A stretch of DNA of 44,318 bases from Myceligenerans indicum (GCF_016742955.1 NZ_JABBYC010000040.1:1-44318); one strand, 5' to 3'. Positions 1 through 8,905 are shown, numbered from the stretch's first letter. Notes: generated by a model not told the origin, from the letters alone. Translations and numbers: made by a program.

Positions 1-38
1 CCTTATCGTCGGCAGCGTCAGATGTGTATAAGAGACAG
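1..38. other. Nextera transposase adapter (non-genomic)
   Basis: The first 38 bases are a sequencing-library adapter: a read-primer segment followed by the 19-base Tn5 mosaic end (20-38, ending AGAGACAG). The exact reverse complement closes the window at 44281-44318. The bases are not genomic and add the false residues LSLIHI plus a stop to the reading frame of the first gene. Confidence 0.97.
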
Positions 39-2234
39 GTTCTCGAGGGCTCCGACCGGCCGGTAGCCCTGCTCGGCCAGATCATCGATCACACCCTGGA
101 CCGAGGTCGTGAAGTCTGACGGGGCCGCCAAAACCCGATACCGCACCGTGTCGATCGCCTCGGCCAGCAGGTCCGTCGCCGCGACACCCTCGATCCGCCG
201 CGCACCGGAGGCCAAATCGGCGTACAGCTCCTGATCAGGCTTGAACCGTCCGGCCGTCTCGTCCAACCGAGCCCCGGGATGACCGGTCACGACGTCGGAC
301 ATCACCCGCGTCCACTCCGGCTCGAGCCTGCGCACGTCGCCCAGGAACTCGTCCGGGGCCGCCTGCTGTCCCGCGCTCAGCACCAGCCGTCCATCGGGAC
401 CGCGCCACGAGACCGGCTCCATATCCGCAACCCCGGCGTGCCCGCGGCCACCCGCGGCCGGACCGTTCCCGTCAGCTCCATGGGAACTGTCACCGCCAGA
501 ACCGGCGGCAACGTCACGACGACCAACGCCCGAGAAGTCTTGGCCATCACCAACCTGGTCCGGCGTTCCGCCCTGGCCGTCGGTGTGTTCCAGACGCGTG
601 TCTGCCTCCTGGCCGCCGACCACGACCGGGTCTCGTTCGAGCACGCCCGCCCGGGCTTCCGCCGTCGCGCCTTCCACCCGGAAATGCGCCGGGTCGCCGG
701 AATGAGACGGCACGACGTCGTTGTCCCGCATATGCGGCGGACTTGCGAGCTCCGGACCGTTGCGCCGTGGGAGCGGGTTGTCGTCAACGCTCCGGACGCC
801 GTCGGTGGTGAGCGGCTGGGTGGGCGCCTGCTGGGTCGCGTCGGGGACCAGTTGCGGATCCGGCTGGCGCATCGGCGCAGCGCCGGACCTCCCGTCGGGC
901 GTCGCCGCGGAGGCGGCGTCGGAGGTGGTTCCGGCGGTCGTCGTGGAGCTGGCCGCGACCGTGGTCTCGCCCGCCGCGCCCATGGCCGGCGGGCGCGGGT
1001 TCGCGTCGCCGCTGCCCCGGCTTGCGCCAGTCAGGTCGAGGTTGTCGATCAGCTTGCGCGTACTGACGAACCCTGCGTCGGTGAGCGTGCCCAGCGGGTC
1101 CATCGCCCGATCGATCCGCGCAGCGACCTCCAGCGCCCTGTCGCTGGTGGCCACATCCAGGACCCGGCCGGCCACACCCAGAATCTTCCCAGACCCGGTG
1201 CCGGGGCGCGTGTTGGGGCGGATGCCGTCAGCATCAAGACCGCGTGTCGTTCTCGCCCCGCCACGCACCGCCCGCAGCGTCTTGACCACACGGACCGCGC
1301 CCAGACCGGGTAACGCGAGCAGCGCCACGTTCCCCGCCGCACGCATGGGATCGGTAGCCCACAGGTCCCAGGCAACCAGGCCTTTACCCATCTCGAGCCA
1401 CGCGTCCCCGGCCGCGCCCGCCTGCCACCAGTCGCCGGTCTCCGCATCCCGGCCCAGTAGCTCGCCTACCCCGGCCCACGTCTGGCCGAATGCGTCGGCG
1501 CCGGCCAGCCCCACCATCGCGCCCGGGCCCTGCAGCCCGCCCCAGATCCCATCCACCCACACGCCCTTGAGCAGGCTCGTGACCGGAGCCAGCGGGTCCC
1601 ACCAGTCGTGCTCCACGGGCGGACCCCACGGCAGAGCCTGCTGCGGCGCGGGGTTGTAGATGTTGGACGCCGACCACATGCCCGGGGTCGCTGCACCCCA
1701 GCGCGCCGCACCGTCCAGGCCGCGGACCTTCCGCGCGCACCGCTCCTCCGCCTCGGCCTGGTCGGCCCTCAGCTTCGTCATCGCGGCGATCAGCCGGTTG
1801 TACTCCGCGACCGCCAGCGAGCTCAACTGCCACGCAGGCTTCTCACCAGCGACCCAATCGCTCACTTCCACCAGAGCCCCCGCCCACTCGGGGTGGACCT
1901 TGCCGTTGAACGCCTCCACCTGCGAGATCAGCAAGCCCCGACGCCGCACCACCTCCCGGTAGTCCTCGGCCAGGTGGCTCAACGCATCGGCGACCGTGCG
2001 CAGTTCGTCGGCGAACTGGGCCGCCTGGTCCCTGACCGGATCCATCACCCGATACAACTGACCCGCCTCAGGGGCCCGATACGACTCCCGCAACCCCTGC
2101 CACACCGCGGCCACTCGCGCACCGCGCACGTGGATCCTGCCGGCGACCGCTCTCAGGCTCGCCGCAGCCGCCTCCACCTTCTCCGGATCCAGGCCCCCGC
2201 CCGGAACCTGGACCGGATCGATCACCGCCGCCAT
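39..2234 (-). CDS. T7SS-type polymorphic toxin-like protein, 3' end missing
   Basis: The 732 native residues run off the contig; the last six residues and the stop in the raw frame come from the adapter. Residues 1-180 are predicted helical, with an AVWQGL segment resembling WXG100/LXG secretion domains. A Gly/Ala/Trp-rich hydrophobic stretch follows at about 215-325, then a Pro/Thr/Ser/Gly-rich linker at about 400-600. A compact C-terminal domain starts near 610 and contains DTVRYRVL and LAEQGYRPV. That pattern recalls the start of RelA/SpoT-like nucleotidyltransferase toxin domains, but the catalytic half is absent, so this is a tentative family guess. This N-module, linker, C-module design is typical of T7SS-exported interbacterial toxins. 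The start is ATG at 2234, nine bases after the DUF6507 gene, so the two are probably co-transcribed. A downstream immunity gene would lie beyond the contig end. Confidence 0.75.
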
Positions 2235-2243
2235 CCCTGCGCC

Positions 2244-2618
2244 CTACTGCCCGCGCTCGAACGACGCCCGACCCCCACGCGGCGTCGACACACCCGAGGC
2301 CGTCTCACCCGCCGCCACCCGCTGCTCGGCCGCCATCTCCTCGTCCCCCTGCAGGTACACCCGCAGCGCGGTACCGGCACCCGTGATCCCGTCCTGGACA
2401 CGCTCAGTCATGCCCCGCAGCGTCGCGGTGCGGTTCTCCAGGAACCCCGCCAACGCGTCGGCGACCGGCTCCGCACCGGCCGCACCCTCCACCGCGGCCT
2501 CCACATGCACTGCGGGTTCGCGCAGCGCCTCGGCCAGATCCTCACCAGCATTCTGAGCGTTCACGAGCACCCGCCGGATCGCCTCCGGATCAAGGCCCCA
2601 GCCCTCACCGCCGTGCAT
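2244..2618 (-). CDS. DUF6507-like small helical protein
   Basis: This 124-residue protein has no signal peptide and is predicted to be almost entirely helical. It starts with WGLDPEAIRRVL and carries a YLQGDEEMA motif near residue 90, which matches my recollection of the DUF6507 family of WXG100-sized actinobacterial proteins. Such proteins usually sit immediately upstream of a large T7SS substrate and are thought to act as its secretion partner; the order here (this gene, nine bases, then the toxin-like gene) fits. The start is ATG at 2618, preceded by a purine-rich AGGGGATGAGGG ribosome site. The tail (about 105-124) is disordered. The family call is from memory of the motif; the role is inference. 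Confidence 0.7.
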   Translation of the reverse strand: MHGGEGWGLDPEAIRRVLVNAQNAGEDLAEALREPAVHVEAAVEGAAGAEPVADALAGFLENRTATLRGMTERVQDGITGAGTALRVYLQGDEEMAAEQRVAAGETASGVSTPRGGRASFERGQ

Positions 2619-2799
2619 CCCTCATCCCCTGTTCAACTGGCCGTCGCCGTCGCCGTGAAGTTCACAGTGATCGTCGTGAAGTTCGCCGTCATCAAGGTCG
2701 CCACTGCCGCGCTCTACGCCACCGCGGGAGCCGCCACCGCCTCGGCCTCGGGCCCCGCCGCTCCCGTACAGAGCGGTCCGGTCACCGCCGATCTGCCTG

Positions 2800-3762
2800 T
2801 CACTGGCTCAGGACCTGGTACTCGCCGACCCTGATCCGGGTCGTGGCGGTGAAGTCCAGCGGGATCGTTCCGGACTGGCCGCCACCGGTCCACTCCACGA
2901 CCCAGTACGACGTGGCCGCCACCTCGTACGGGTCGCCCTGCTTCTCATACCGGTGACCGCAGTCCGGCGAATCGGCGATCCCGAACCGGTCCTCGTACGG
3001 CGTGCCCGTGCCGTCGCACGTGATGACGGTCCCGTCCCCGAAGTCCCAAACCACCCGCCGCACCCGCGCCTCCGCGCGCACGGTGACGCCGCCCGCGCTG
3101 GCCTCCGCTGAGATGGGGCCGTACGTCGCCGGGGCAGGCTCCGAGACCCACGCCCACACCGGCAGGCCCACCGCGCCGATCTTGCCGGACTCGTCGTCGG
3201 GCACGATGCCGATGTCGATCGGCCGCAACTGCATCTGATCGATCGCCCGCATCGCCAGCACCTCCGGATCCGGACCCTGCTCCGGCGGACCGGGACGCCA
3301 CACCAGGCCGGCACCACAATCCGCGTTGTCCTGATCCGGCCGCTGGATACACGGGTACGGGAGGCACTCCACGATCACGCCGTCGTCGCGCCCCTCCCAG
3401 ACAGGGTCATCCTTCGCCGGCCACTCGCTCTCCGGGACCCGGGACACGTAGCAGCGGCCGTCCCAGATGGCGTCACCGCGGGTGCACGAGATCTTCCTCT
3501 CGCCGTGGTAGCAGGCACGCTCCCTACCCGAGACCGGCGCCGTCGTCCCCGGCTCCTCGCCAGGAAGTTGGCCAGGACAGACGATCTCTGTCTTGACGAC
3601 GCCCTCGGTATCCGTGGTCACTTTCTTGTAGCACCCGGGCGGCACGTCCTGCTGCTCGGACCCTGCGGCAGCAGCCGGTGACGCCACAACGATCGCGCCG
3701 AGCATCAGCGACATCGCCAGCACGGCGACGGAGACGAAGGAGCGCACGTCAGCACCCCTCAT
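2800..3762 (-). CDS. Secreted Cys-rich protein with PKD-like segment
   Basis: The 320-residue protein has a Sec signal peptide (hydrophobic core at about 9-27, Ala-rich cleavage region near 33). The mature part carries about nine cysteines, several in short C-x(n)-C arrangements between residues 43 and 150, suggesting disulfides outside the cell. Near residue 240 is VVWDFGDGT, the hallmark of PKD-like beta-sandwich repeats, followed by a YEDRFG..CGHRY region, so the C-terminal half is probably a PKD-like domain. There is no membrane anchor after the signal and no catalytic motif I recognise. Its start ATG overlaps the last 14 bases of the upstream lipoprotein gene, so translation is probably coupled. 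The role is unknown; neighbours suggest a surface or exported accessory of the T7SS block. Confidence 0.75.
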   Translation of the reverse strand: MRGADVRSFVSVAVLAMSLMLGAIVVASPAAAAGSEQQDVPPGCYKKVTTDTEGVVKTEIVCPGQLPGEEPGTTAPVSGRERACYHGERKISCTRGDAIWDGRCYVSRVPESEWPAKDDPVWEGRDDGVIVECLPYPCIQRPDQDNADCGAGLVWRPGPPEQGPDPEVLAMRAIDQMQLRPIDIGIVPDDESGKIGAVGLPVWAWVSEPAPATYGPISAEASAGGVTVRAEARVRRVVWDFGDGTVITCDGTGTPYEDRFGIADSPDCGHRYEKQGDPYEVAATSYWVVEWTGGGQSGTIPLDFTATTRIRVGEYQVLSQ

Positions 3763-4348
3763 TCGAGACCTCGCTCTTCACGAAACTCCACTGCCCGCCC
3801 GGCTGACCTTGCAGGGCAATGTTCAGCAGGACCCGCTCGGCGCCCCCCAGAATTGCTGAGCTGCCGTCAGGGTTGACGATGTCACGCTTGCTGTTGTCCA
3901 AACAGACGCGAAAGTGCACACGCTGGCCGGTGATCTCCTCGCGCAGCGGATTCCCTTCGAAGTGCGCAAACTCGATGCTCTCGATCGAAGGCGCGCCGAC
4001 CCACTTCTGCTCGAGCAACTCGAACGACTCCCAGCTCTGCTGCTGGGCCTCCGCTACGTCTCCGGCGATGTAGTGGTTGTCGTTGAGCTCCCAGAACGGA
4101 CTCTCACCCTTCTGCGCGTACTTCGCGGAGATCTTGAGGTACTCGCGGTAGCTCTTCTCCGCCGCAGCCGCCCGCTCCGCGATGGCCTCCTCGGCGCGGT
4201 CAGCCGATGGAGACGGCGACGGGCTCGGACTGGCAGCTTCGACGCTGGGCGTCGGCATCTCGACCGGCTCCCCCTGGCACGCAGCCAGCGCCAACCCCAG
4301 CACGACGACGGCGGCCAGCCCCGCCAGGCGCTTGATCTTGCGAGTCAT
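3749..4348 (-). CDS. Lipoprotein, unknown function
   Basis: I chose ATG at 4348 (MTRKIKRLAG) because it begins a standard lipoprotein signal: positive n-region, hydrophobic core, lipobox LAAC with Cys24, then a Ser/Pro-rich tether (SPSPSPS). GGAAGA lies just upstream. The open frame extends to 4486, but that extension lacks signal features. The mature domain (about 55-199) begins with a helical stretch of alternating Ala/Glu/Lys (EEAIAERAAAAEKSYREYL) and ends in a strand-rich part with one Cys pair (the Cys of FRVCLDN and the terminal Cys). It is probably attached outside the membrane. The gene heads a minus-strand unit with the secreted PKD-like protein (14-base overlap). No family is recognised with confidence. 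Confidence 0.78.
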   Translation of the reverse strand: MTRKIKRLAGLAAVVVLGLALAACQGEPVEMPTPSVEAASPSPSPSPSADRAEEAIAERAAAAEKSYREYLKISAKYAQKGESPFWELNDNHYIAGDVAEAQQQSWESFELLEQKWVGAPSIESIEFAHFEGNPLREEITGQRVHFRVCLDNSKRDIVNPDGSSAILGGAERVLLNIALQGQPGGQWSFVKSEVSNEGC

Positions 4349-4601
4349 GTTCTTCCGGCACTCCCCGGTAGCGGTTGGGTGGTCACGCCCCGAGGCACCG
4401 CGCCCCCAGCACGACAGTGGACAAACTAGCGCAAACCTAGCCGTGAGCTGGACGCGGCCCGGGCGCGACACGCGGAGACCTGCCAACCAGCTGGAAGCAC
4501 CCGAGACCCTGACAAAGGTGGCAAGATACCGACGGCATCAGCCATCCCCCGAGGGCACCCGAGCAGGACTCGGGCCCAGCCAAGGAGCGATCGGAACCAA
4601 C

Positions 4602-5960
4602 GTGGCGACGGACACCCCACCCGCGACCGGATCCGGTCCCCCGGCCGGCATGACCACGGCGCATGTCCGCCAGGCCGGCATCGCACTTCCCCCGGCGGCC
4701 GACTTCATCACCTCAACGTGGCTGCAGCATGAGTCGCGCGCCGCCGTCGTCGGACTGTCCGAGGCGCGCTCCGACCTGCTGCGCCGCACCCTCGACCCGG
4801 AGCTCGACGGCGACAAGATGTTCGTCCTGGTCACGGACGAGCGCAGCATCCTCACACCCGTCATGCACGCAGCGCTCCGTTCGTCCGGCGCGGCCTGGGT
4901 GGTCCGCGAAGACGCCGGCACCCTGCGCGACGGCTTCACCGGCCGCGGCGCCACCCGCATCGCCGACCTGATCGCCAGCCGGTCCGCCGGGCCCGCCGGA
5001 CCGTCGTCGTACCCAACGGACACGCCGACGCGCCGGCCCGACGCCGATCCCCCCACTCCGTCCGACGGCGCCATTCCCGGCGAGGCAATTCCCGGCGACG
5101 ACGTCGCCCCGGACAAAGGCTGGGACGACAACGCAGCCGGCCTGCACACCGCCTCCCGGCCCGCGCCCACAGACACAGACACAGACACAGACACAGACAC
5201 AGACACACGATCGCCGATCTTCCTGCGCCAGATCCCCGACGACGTCCCCGACCACGCCCGCGCACACCTGCTCCGCGCCGCCGCCTTCCCGCAGGCCCGC
5301 CAGCTCCACGTCTCGCTGTCGGTTCACCACCACCCCCGCGCCACCACGGCCCTGGGCGGCACCACGCAGACCATCCTGGAACACGTCCTGGGCACGCACC
5401 CCACGTCCTGGGGCACCCGCGAGCCCGCCCTGGCGCCGTGGGACCCCGCCGCACTGACCGAGTACGCCCGCGAACACATCGCGAACGGCCCGCGGCTCGT
5501 CGTCGTCGGCGAGAACGCCGTGGGCACCATCACCGCACGCCGCACACCCGACGGCATCGAAGAAACCACCCGCCTGTGGCTGAACGCCGGCCCGCCCGGC
5601 ACCGAAGCGAACGCGCGACTCGCCCGCGTCACCGACGCCCTGGCCCTCGTCTCACGACAAGCCATCATCGGCTCCGGCCTCGCCCTGACCCACACCGGCC
5701 GAGCCGACCTCAACATCCCGCCCCTGCTCGAACCACCTCCCACACCACTTGCACTGGCCATCGGGGCATCCACGCTCGAGACGGCCGGCATCAACGTGGA
5801 CGACGCCGCGACCCGGTTCGGCGGCCTCCGCGCAGGTTCCCGCCACCTGCCCGCCCTCGTCATCCCGCTCGGCACACCCGAACGCCCGGACCATGCCCGC
5901 CTCACCGAGATCCTGCGCGAGCTCGGACCAGCCACCCGCCCCCTACAGAAGCACCACTGA
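4602..5960 (+). CDS. DUF6177 family protein
   Basis: This 452-residue protein matches my memory of DUF6177, a family found next to T7SS substrates in Micrococcales. Tell-tale segments are an N-terminal region (about 40-130) with RSDLLRRTL and VTDERSILTPVMHAALRSSG, a HHHPRATTALGG segment, a SWGTREPALAPWD segment, and RTPDGIEETTR. There is no signal peptide or membrane helix, so it is probably cytoplasmic. A disordered insert (about 130-210) carries six Thr-Asp repeats. GTG at 4602 is preferred because AAGGAG lies upstream, though with 14-base spacing; ATG at 4650 is an alternative without a clear ribosome site. The stop overlaps the next start (TGATG), so the two genes form an operon divergent from the lipoprotein unit. 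The biochemical role of the family is unknown to me. Confidence 0.75.
   Translation: MATDTPPATGSGPPAGMTTAHVRQAGIALPPAADFITSTWLQHESRAAVVGLSEARSDLLRRTLDPELDGDKMFVLVTDERSILTPVMHAALRSSGAAWVVREDAGTLRDGFTGRGATRIADLIASRSAGPAGPSSYPTDTPTRRPDADPPTPSDGAIPGEAIPGDDVAPDKGWDDNAAGLHTASRPAPTDTDTDTDTDTDTRSPIFLRQIPDDVPDHARAHLLRAAAFPQARQLHVSLSVHHHPRATTALGGTTQTILEHVLGTHPTSWGTREPALAPWDPAALTEYAREHIANGPRLVVVGENAVGTITARRTPDGIEETTRLWLNAGPPGTEANARLARVTDALALVSRQAIIGSGLALTHTGRADLNIPPLLEPPPTPLALAIGASTLETAGINVDDAATRFGGLRAGSRHLPALVIPLGTPERPDHARLTEILRELGPATRPLQKHH
5169..5204 (+). repeat. In-frame hexanucleotide repeat (ACAGAC)x6
   Basis: Six perfect tandem copies of ACAGAC encode Thr-Asp repeats within the disordered insert of the DUF6177 protein. 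Because the unit is six bases, copy-number change would alter linker length without shifting the frame. Confidence 0.95.
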
Positions 5961-6364
5961 TGCCCCGCGAGATCACCATCCTGGCGCCCCGCCCCCTGAC
6001 CGACGCCGAGATCCTGCACGCCGCCACAGGCGTCCTGCCCGACATCGGCGTGCGCCGCATCAATCCCGGCGCACTACTCCAGTTCGCTGCCCCCACCGAC
6101 GACGGCGTCCAGATCGTCCTGACCCTCGAGCAACCTGCCCTCCTGCGCGCGCCCAAGGAGGTCGAGCGCCTCCACCCCGACGTCGTACTCCCCCACACGT
6201 TGCGCGAGGCGATCGCGCGGGCCGCCGATGACCCGGCCACCGCCGAGTGCGTGTGGATCGAAGCGACCGCACCCGCCACCCCGTTCGGGCTGGTCGGAAT
6301 CCAGATCTGCCGGACCCTCGCCGACCTGACGGACGGCACCTGCATCATCCAGGACGGCCGGTAG
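5960..6364 (+). CDS. Hypothetical protein, partner of the DUF6177 gene
   Basis: The 134-residue protein is encoded with its ATG overlapping the DUF6177 stop codon by one base, a strong sign of translational coupling. It is soluble-looking, with alternating short strands and helices and no signal peptide, transmembrane segment or cysteine cluster. Segments such as PREITILAPRPLTDAEIL and PATPFGLVGIQICRTL suggest a compact alpha/beta fold, but I recognise no family or catalytic residues. The context points to an accessory or chaperone-like role with the DUF6177 product in the T7SS block. The end of the gene overlaps an antisense coding-like remnant. Confidence 0.7.
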   Translation: MPREITILAPRPLTDAEILHAATGVLPDIGVRRINPGALLQFAAPTDDGVQIVLTLEQPALLRAPKEVERLHPDVVLPHTLREAIARAADDPATAECVWIEATAPATPFGLVGIQICRTLADLTDGTCIIQDGR

Positions 6365-6518
6365 GAGCCGGAGCCGGCACGACGGGCGCATCGTCGCCGG
6401 TCAGCTCGTGGCCCTGGATCTCCTCGATGACCGGACCGGCGAATGCCTCCGCGACGTCCTCAGGAGCCTTGGCTTCATCAGTGACTCCAGCCTTGAAGCC
6501 ACCGAAAGCGGGCCTCTG
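6345..6518 (-). pseudogene. Possible gene remnant (C-terminal fragment)
   Basis: On the minus strand a 57-codon frame lies between stop codons at 6519-6521 and 6345-6347 and has no usable start in its first two thirds. The translation looks like a natural protein tail: it opens QRPAFGGFKAG, continues as a helical Glu/Ala-rich stretch (KAPEDVAEAFAGPVIEEIQ) and ends in a Pro/Ala tail. Codon choice looks coding. It sits between the convergent DUF6177-partner and GNAT genes and overlaps the end of the former. I cannot name a parent family. It may be the decayed 3' end of a lost gene or a chance frame in GC-rich DNA. Confidence 0.35.
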
Positions 6519-6542
6519 TCAGGCTCGCCGGCCAAGGTCGTC

Positions 6543-7061
6543 TCAGCGGCTGGGGCGCTCGAAGATGAGCTCCAGGCCGTCCTCCTCATCCCACTGTTCG
6601 CCGTTCTCGACGAAGCCGAATCCGGCGATGGTGGCCAGCGATGCTTGGTTGGTCGGGCTGATCGTGGCCCGCACGGTCCGTACCGCGGGTTCGGCCGCCG
6701 CACGTTCCAGGAGCGCGGTCACGATCGCCTTGGCGAAACCCTGTCGCCGGTACGCCGGGTCGACGGTGTAGCCGATCTCCACCATGCCGGCCTCGTCCGG
6801 TGGACCGTGGAATCCGGCATAGCCGACCACGATCTCGTCGGCCACGACCAGCTTGACGAGCCACCCGAAGGTGCCGGGGTCCCGGGTCAGCTGATCGAGG
6901 CGGTACTGCCACAGCCACTTGGCCCTGTCGGTCAGGAACTCGTCGCCGAGTGGGAAGCCGAGCTCGGTCTGTGCCGCGGGGCGGTCGCCGGCCAGCAACG
7001 CACGCAGCGCCGCACCGGTCATCTCGACGAAGCGAACCGATCGGGAAGGAGTAGTAGTCAT
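6543..7061 (-). CDS. GNAT family N-acetyltransferase
   Basis: This 172-residue protein is a single GNAT domain that transfers an acetyl group from acetyl-CoA to an unidentified amine. The acetyl-CoA-binding motif A is clear: VEIGYTVDPAYRRQGFAKAI contains the family R-x-x-G-x-A pyrophosphate loop, preceded by the strand VVGYAGFHG. A downstream SLATIAGFGFVE segment matches the motif B helix and turn common in GNATs that act on small molecules or protein N-termini (RimJ/RimL type). I take ATG at 7061 (MTTTPSRS), with GAGG nine bases upstream, rather than the 14-residue longer frame. The gene is monocistronic and convergent with the T7SS block. Confidence 0.88.
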   Translation of the reverse strand: MTTTPSRSVRFVEMTGAALRALLAGDRPAAQTELGFPLGDEFLTDRAKWLWQYRLDQLTRDPGTFGWLVKLVVADEIVVGYAGFHGPPDEAGMVEIGYTVDPAYRRQGFAKAIVTALLERAAAEPAVRTVRATISPTNQASLATIAGFGFVENGEQWDEEDGLELIFERPSR

Positions 7062-7143
7062 CGCGCACATCCTCAGCCCCTGCGGCCCCGCCGGACCAAC
7101 CATTTACCTCAACGCCGTTCGGTGAGGGAGGACCTGTCCGGAC

Positions 7144-7932
7144 TCACCCAGCCGGGGCGTAGATCACGACCCAGTGGTCCCGCTCGGCGTCGTGCAACAT
7201 CTCGCTCTGAAAGACCTGCCACCCACGAGCCGGGTGGTACAGGTGCTTCTCTGCGGACTGCGTCACGGATACCTCGCCAAGCGCCCAGTAGTTCTGGAAG
7301 GCGACGCTGGTCGTCGAGAGATCTGCGCGGAGTGACCGGAGGTATTCGTCACCCGGGTACCGTCCCATCGCCGCGCGTAGCTCGGCGGTGGCCCACTGGG
7401 CGTACTTGTGCGCTCCCTCGTCTCCGAGGACGACGCGCGCGGTAGCCATGAAGCCATGCCAGACGATGTTGCGCCTGAAGCGTCCCTCGGTGGGGAGGGA
7501 TCCGAGGATCTCGGTGGCGGCCGCGTTGCGTGCCACCACGTCCAGCCGTCCGTCGTGAACTGTGACGGGGACCGTGTCATCGAGGCAGCGCAGCAGTCGG
7601 CGGAGTCCTGGCCGGAGCTCACTGTCGGGCGCCAGCGGCTCGGGCGGTACCTCACCTGCGAGTCGGAACAGGTAGTTCCGTTCGGCAGCCGTGAGGCCTA
7701 CGGCTCGGGCCAGCGCGGTGAGGACCCCGCGTGACGGGCGAGGGGCACGCCCCTGCTCAAGACGGGTGTAGTAGTCGACGGATATCCCTGCGGCCTCGGC
7801 CAGCTCCTGGCGACGCAGTCCGGGAACCCGTCGCCGCGACACCCGCCCTGCGGCCCTCTGCTCGGGAGCAGCCACCATGGCTCGTCGACTACGCAGGTAT
7901 TTCGCGAAGTCTGCCCTTGTCTCCATCGGCAT
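7144..7932 (-). CDS. XRE-family regulator with MmyB-like ligand domain
   Basis: The 262-residue protein has an N-terminal XRE helix-turn-helix (about 20-90) containing RRQELAEAAGISVDYYTRLEQGR, the signature of this regulator class. The C-terminal half (about 100-255) is the MmyB-like PAS-type ligand-binding domain, recognisable from VPVTVHDGRLDVVARNAAA and the W-F-hydrophobic pattern that follows. These regulators typically sit next to, and repress, a short-chain dehydrogenase that they control through a small ligand, and here a divergent SDR gene begins at 8100. The start at 7932 (MPMETR) is preceded by CATACT exactly six bases upstream and has no ribosome site, suggesting a leaderless transcript; ATG at 7926 is the alternative. 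Confidence 0.88.
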   Translation of the reverse strand: MPMETRADFAKYLRSRRAMVAAPEQRAAGRVSRRRVPGLRRQELAEAAGISVDYYTRLEQGRAPRPSRGVLTALARAVGLTAAERNYLFRLAGEVPPEPLAPDSELRPGLRRLLRCLDDTVPVTVHDGRLDVVARNAAATEILGSLPTEGRFRRNIVWHGFMATARVVLGDEGAHKYAQWATAELRAAMGRYPGDEYLRSLRADLSTTSVAFQNYWALGEVSVTQSAEKHLYHPARGWQVFQSEMLHDAERDHWVVIYAPAG

Positions 7933-8099
7933 GAAGACAGTATGAGCCCTCGTCCCTCGCGTGGCCCTGCCAGTACCAGGCTCAGGTGGGCCTTCCCCCG
8001 GCCTGGAACGGCGCCGCATAGTCGTCGCAGAGCATGCCGCGCGCAGGCAGGCGCGGATGCTCATCGATCAGCAGCAGACCATCCAGAGGGAGGGGCCTC

Positions 8100-8855
8100 G
8101 TGCCCACGAACCGCATCGCACTCGTCACCGGAGCCAACCAGGGCATGGGCAAGCAGGTGGCGAAGGAGCTGGTCGCCGACGGGCTCACCGTGTACCTCGG
8201 TTCCCGCGACCTCGTCCGTGGTGAGAAGGCGGCCGTCGAGATCGGTGAGAGCGCCATCGCGCTCCAGCTCGACGTGACCGACGCGGCCTCGGTCGCCCGG
8301 GCCGCCGGCCGGATCCAGGAGGAGGCCGGCCGGCTCGACCTGCTCGTCAACAACGCCGCCATCTCCAGCACCCGGAGCGACATCCAGGACATGGAGGAGC
8401 TGCGCGCGCTGTCGCGGCCAAGTGTCGCATCGCTCGACGAGATGCGAGCCGTGTGGGAAGTCAACGTCTTCGGCGTCCTGGCGGTGTATCAGGCGATGCT
8501 GCCGCTGCTGCGCGAGTCGTCGGACGCGCGGATCGTGAACGTCACCAGCGCGCAGGGCTCGCTCACGACCATGGCCGACCCGGCCTTCCCGTTCCACGGG
8601 ACCTTCGAGCCGGTCTACTCCGCGTCCAAGACCGCGCTCAACGCCACGACGCTGTCCATGATGATCGAGCTGGAGTCCACCGACATCAAGGTCAACCTCG
8701 TCTCGCCGGGGTTCGCGAACACCGCCCTGGTCAACTTCCAGGGCACGGAGTCGGTCGAGGACGCCTGCCGGGAGGTGGTGCGCGTCGCCCGCCTCGGGCC
8801 GGACGGGCCGTCCGGCACCTTCACCTTCTGGGAGGGCGCCGACCTCCCGTGGTGA
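8100..8855 (+). CDS. SDR family NAD(P)-dependent oxidoreductase
   Basis: This 251-residue classical short-chain dehydrogenase has the cofactor loop TGANQGMGK near residue 10, the NNAA motif (LLVNNAAIS), the catalytic Ser in VNVTSAQGS, and the YSASK catalytic Tyr/Lys pair. An insert of about 30 residues (RSDIQDMEELRAL...) between NNAA and the catalytic serine is longer than usual. The product ends with a short TFTFWEGADLPW tail. The substrate is unknown. GTG at 8100 is chosen because GGGAGGGG lies just upstream. The gene is divergent from the MmyB-type regulator at 7144-7932, the standard layout for regulator and target, so ligand-controlled expression is likely. Confidence 0.88.
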   Translation: MPTNRIALVTGANQGMGKQVAKELVADGLTVYLGSRDLVRGEKAAVEIGESAIALQLDVTDAASVARAAGRIQEEAGRLDLLVNNAAISSTRSDIQDMEELRALSRPSVASLDEMRAVWEVNVFGVLAVYQAMLPLLRESSDARIVNVTSAQGSLTTMADPAFPFHGTFEPVYSASKTALNATTLSMMIELESTDIKVNLVSPGFANTALVNFQGTESVEDACREVVRVARLGPDGPSGTFTFWEGADLPW

Positions 8856-8905
8856 CCGGCCCTCGGCATCCGTCGGGGGGTCGGGACACAGGAAACATCC
8901 TCTCG

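Noticed and set aside
2619..2799. Minus-strand Gly/Asp-rich frame and plus-strand hydrophobic frame in the gap between DUF6507 and the PKD-like gene
   Set aside because: The minus frame lacks a start codon; the plus-strand frame starts at GTG 2655 without ribosome site and continues antisense into the next gene.
4349..4486. N-terminal extension of the lipoprotein
   Set aside because: The internal ATG at 4348 begins a perfect lipoprotein signal; the extension has no signal features.
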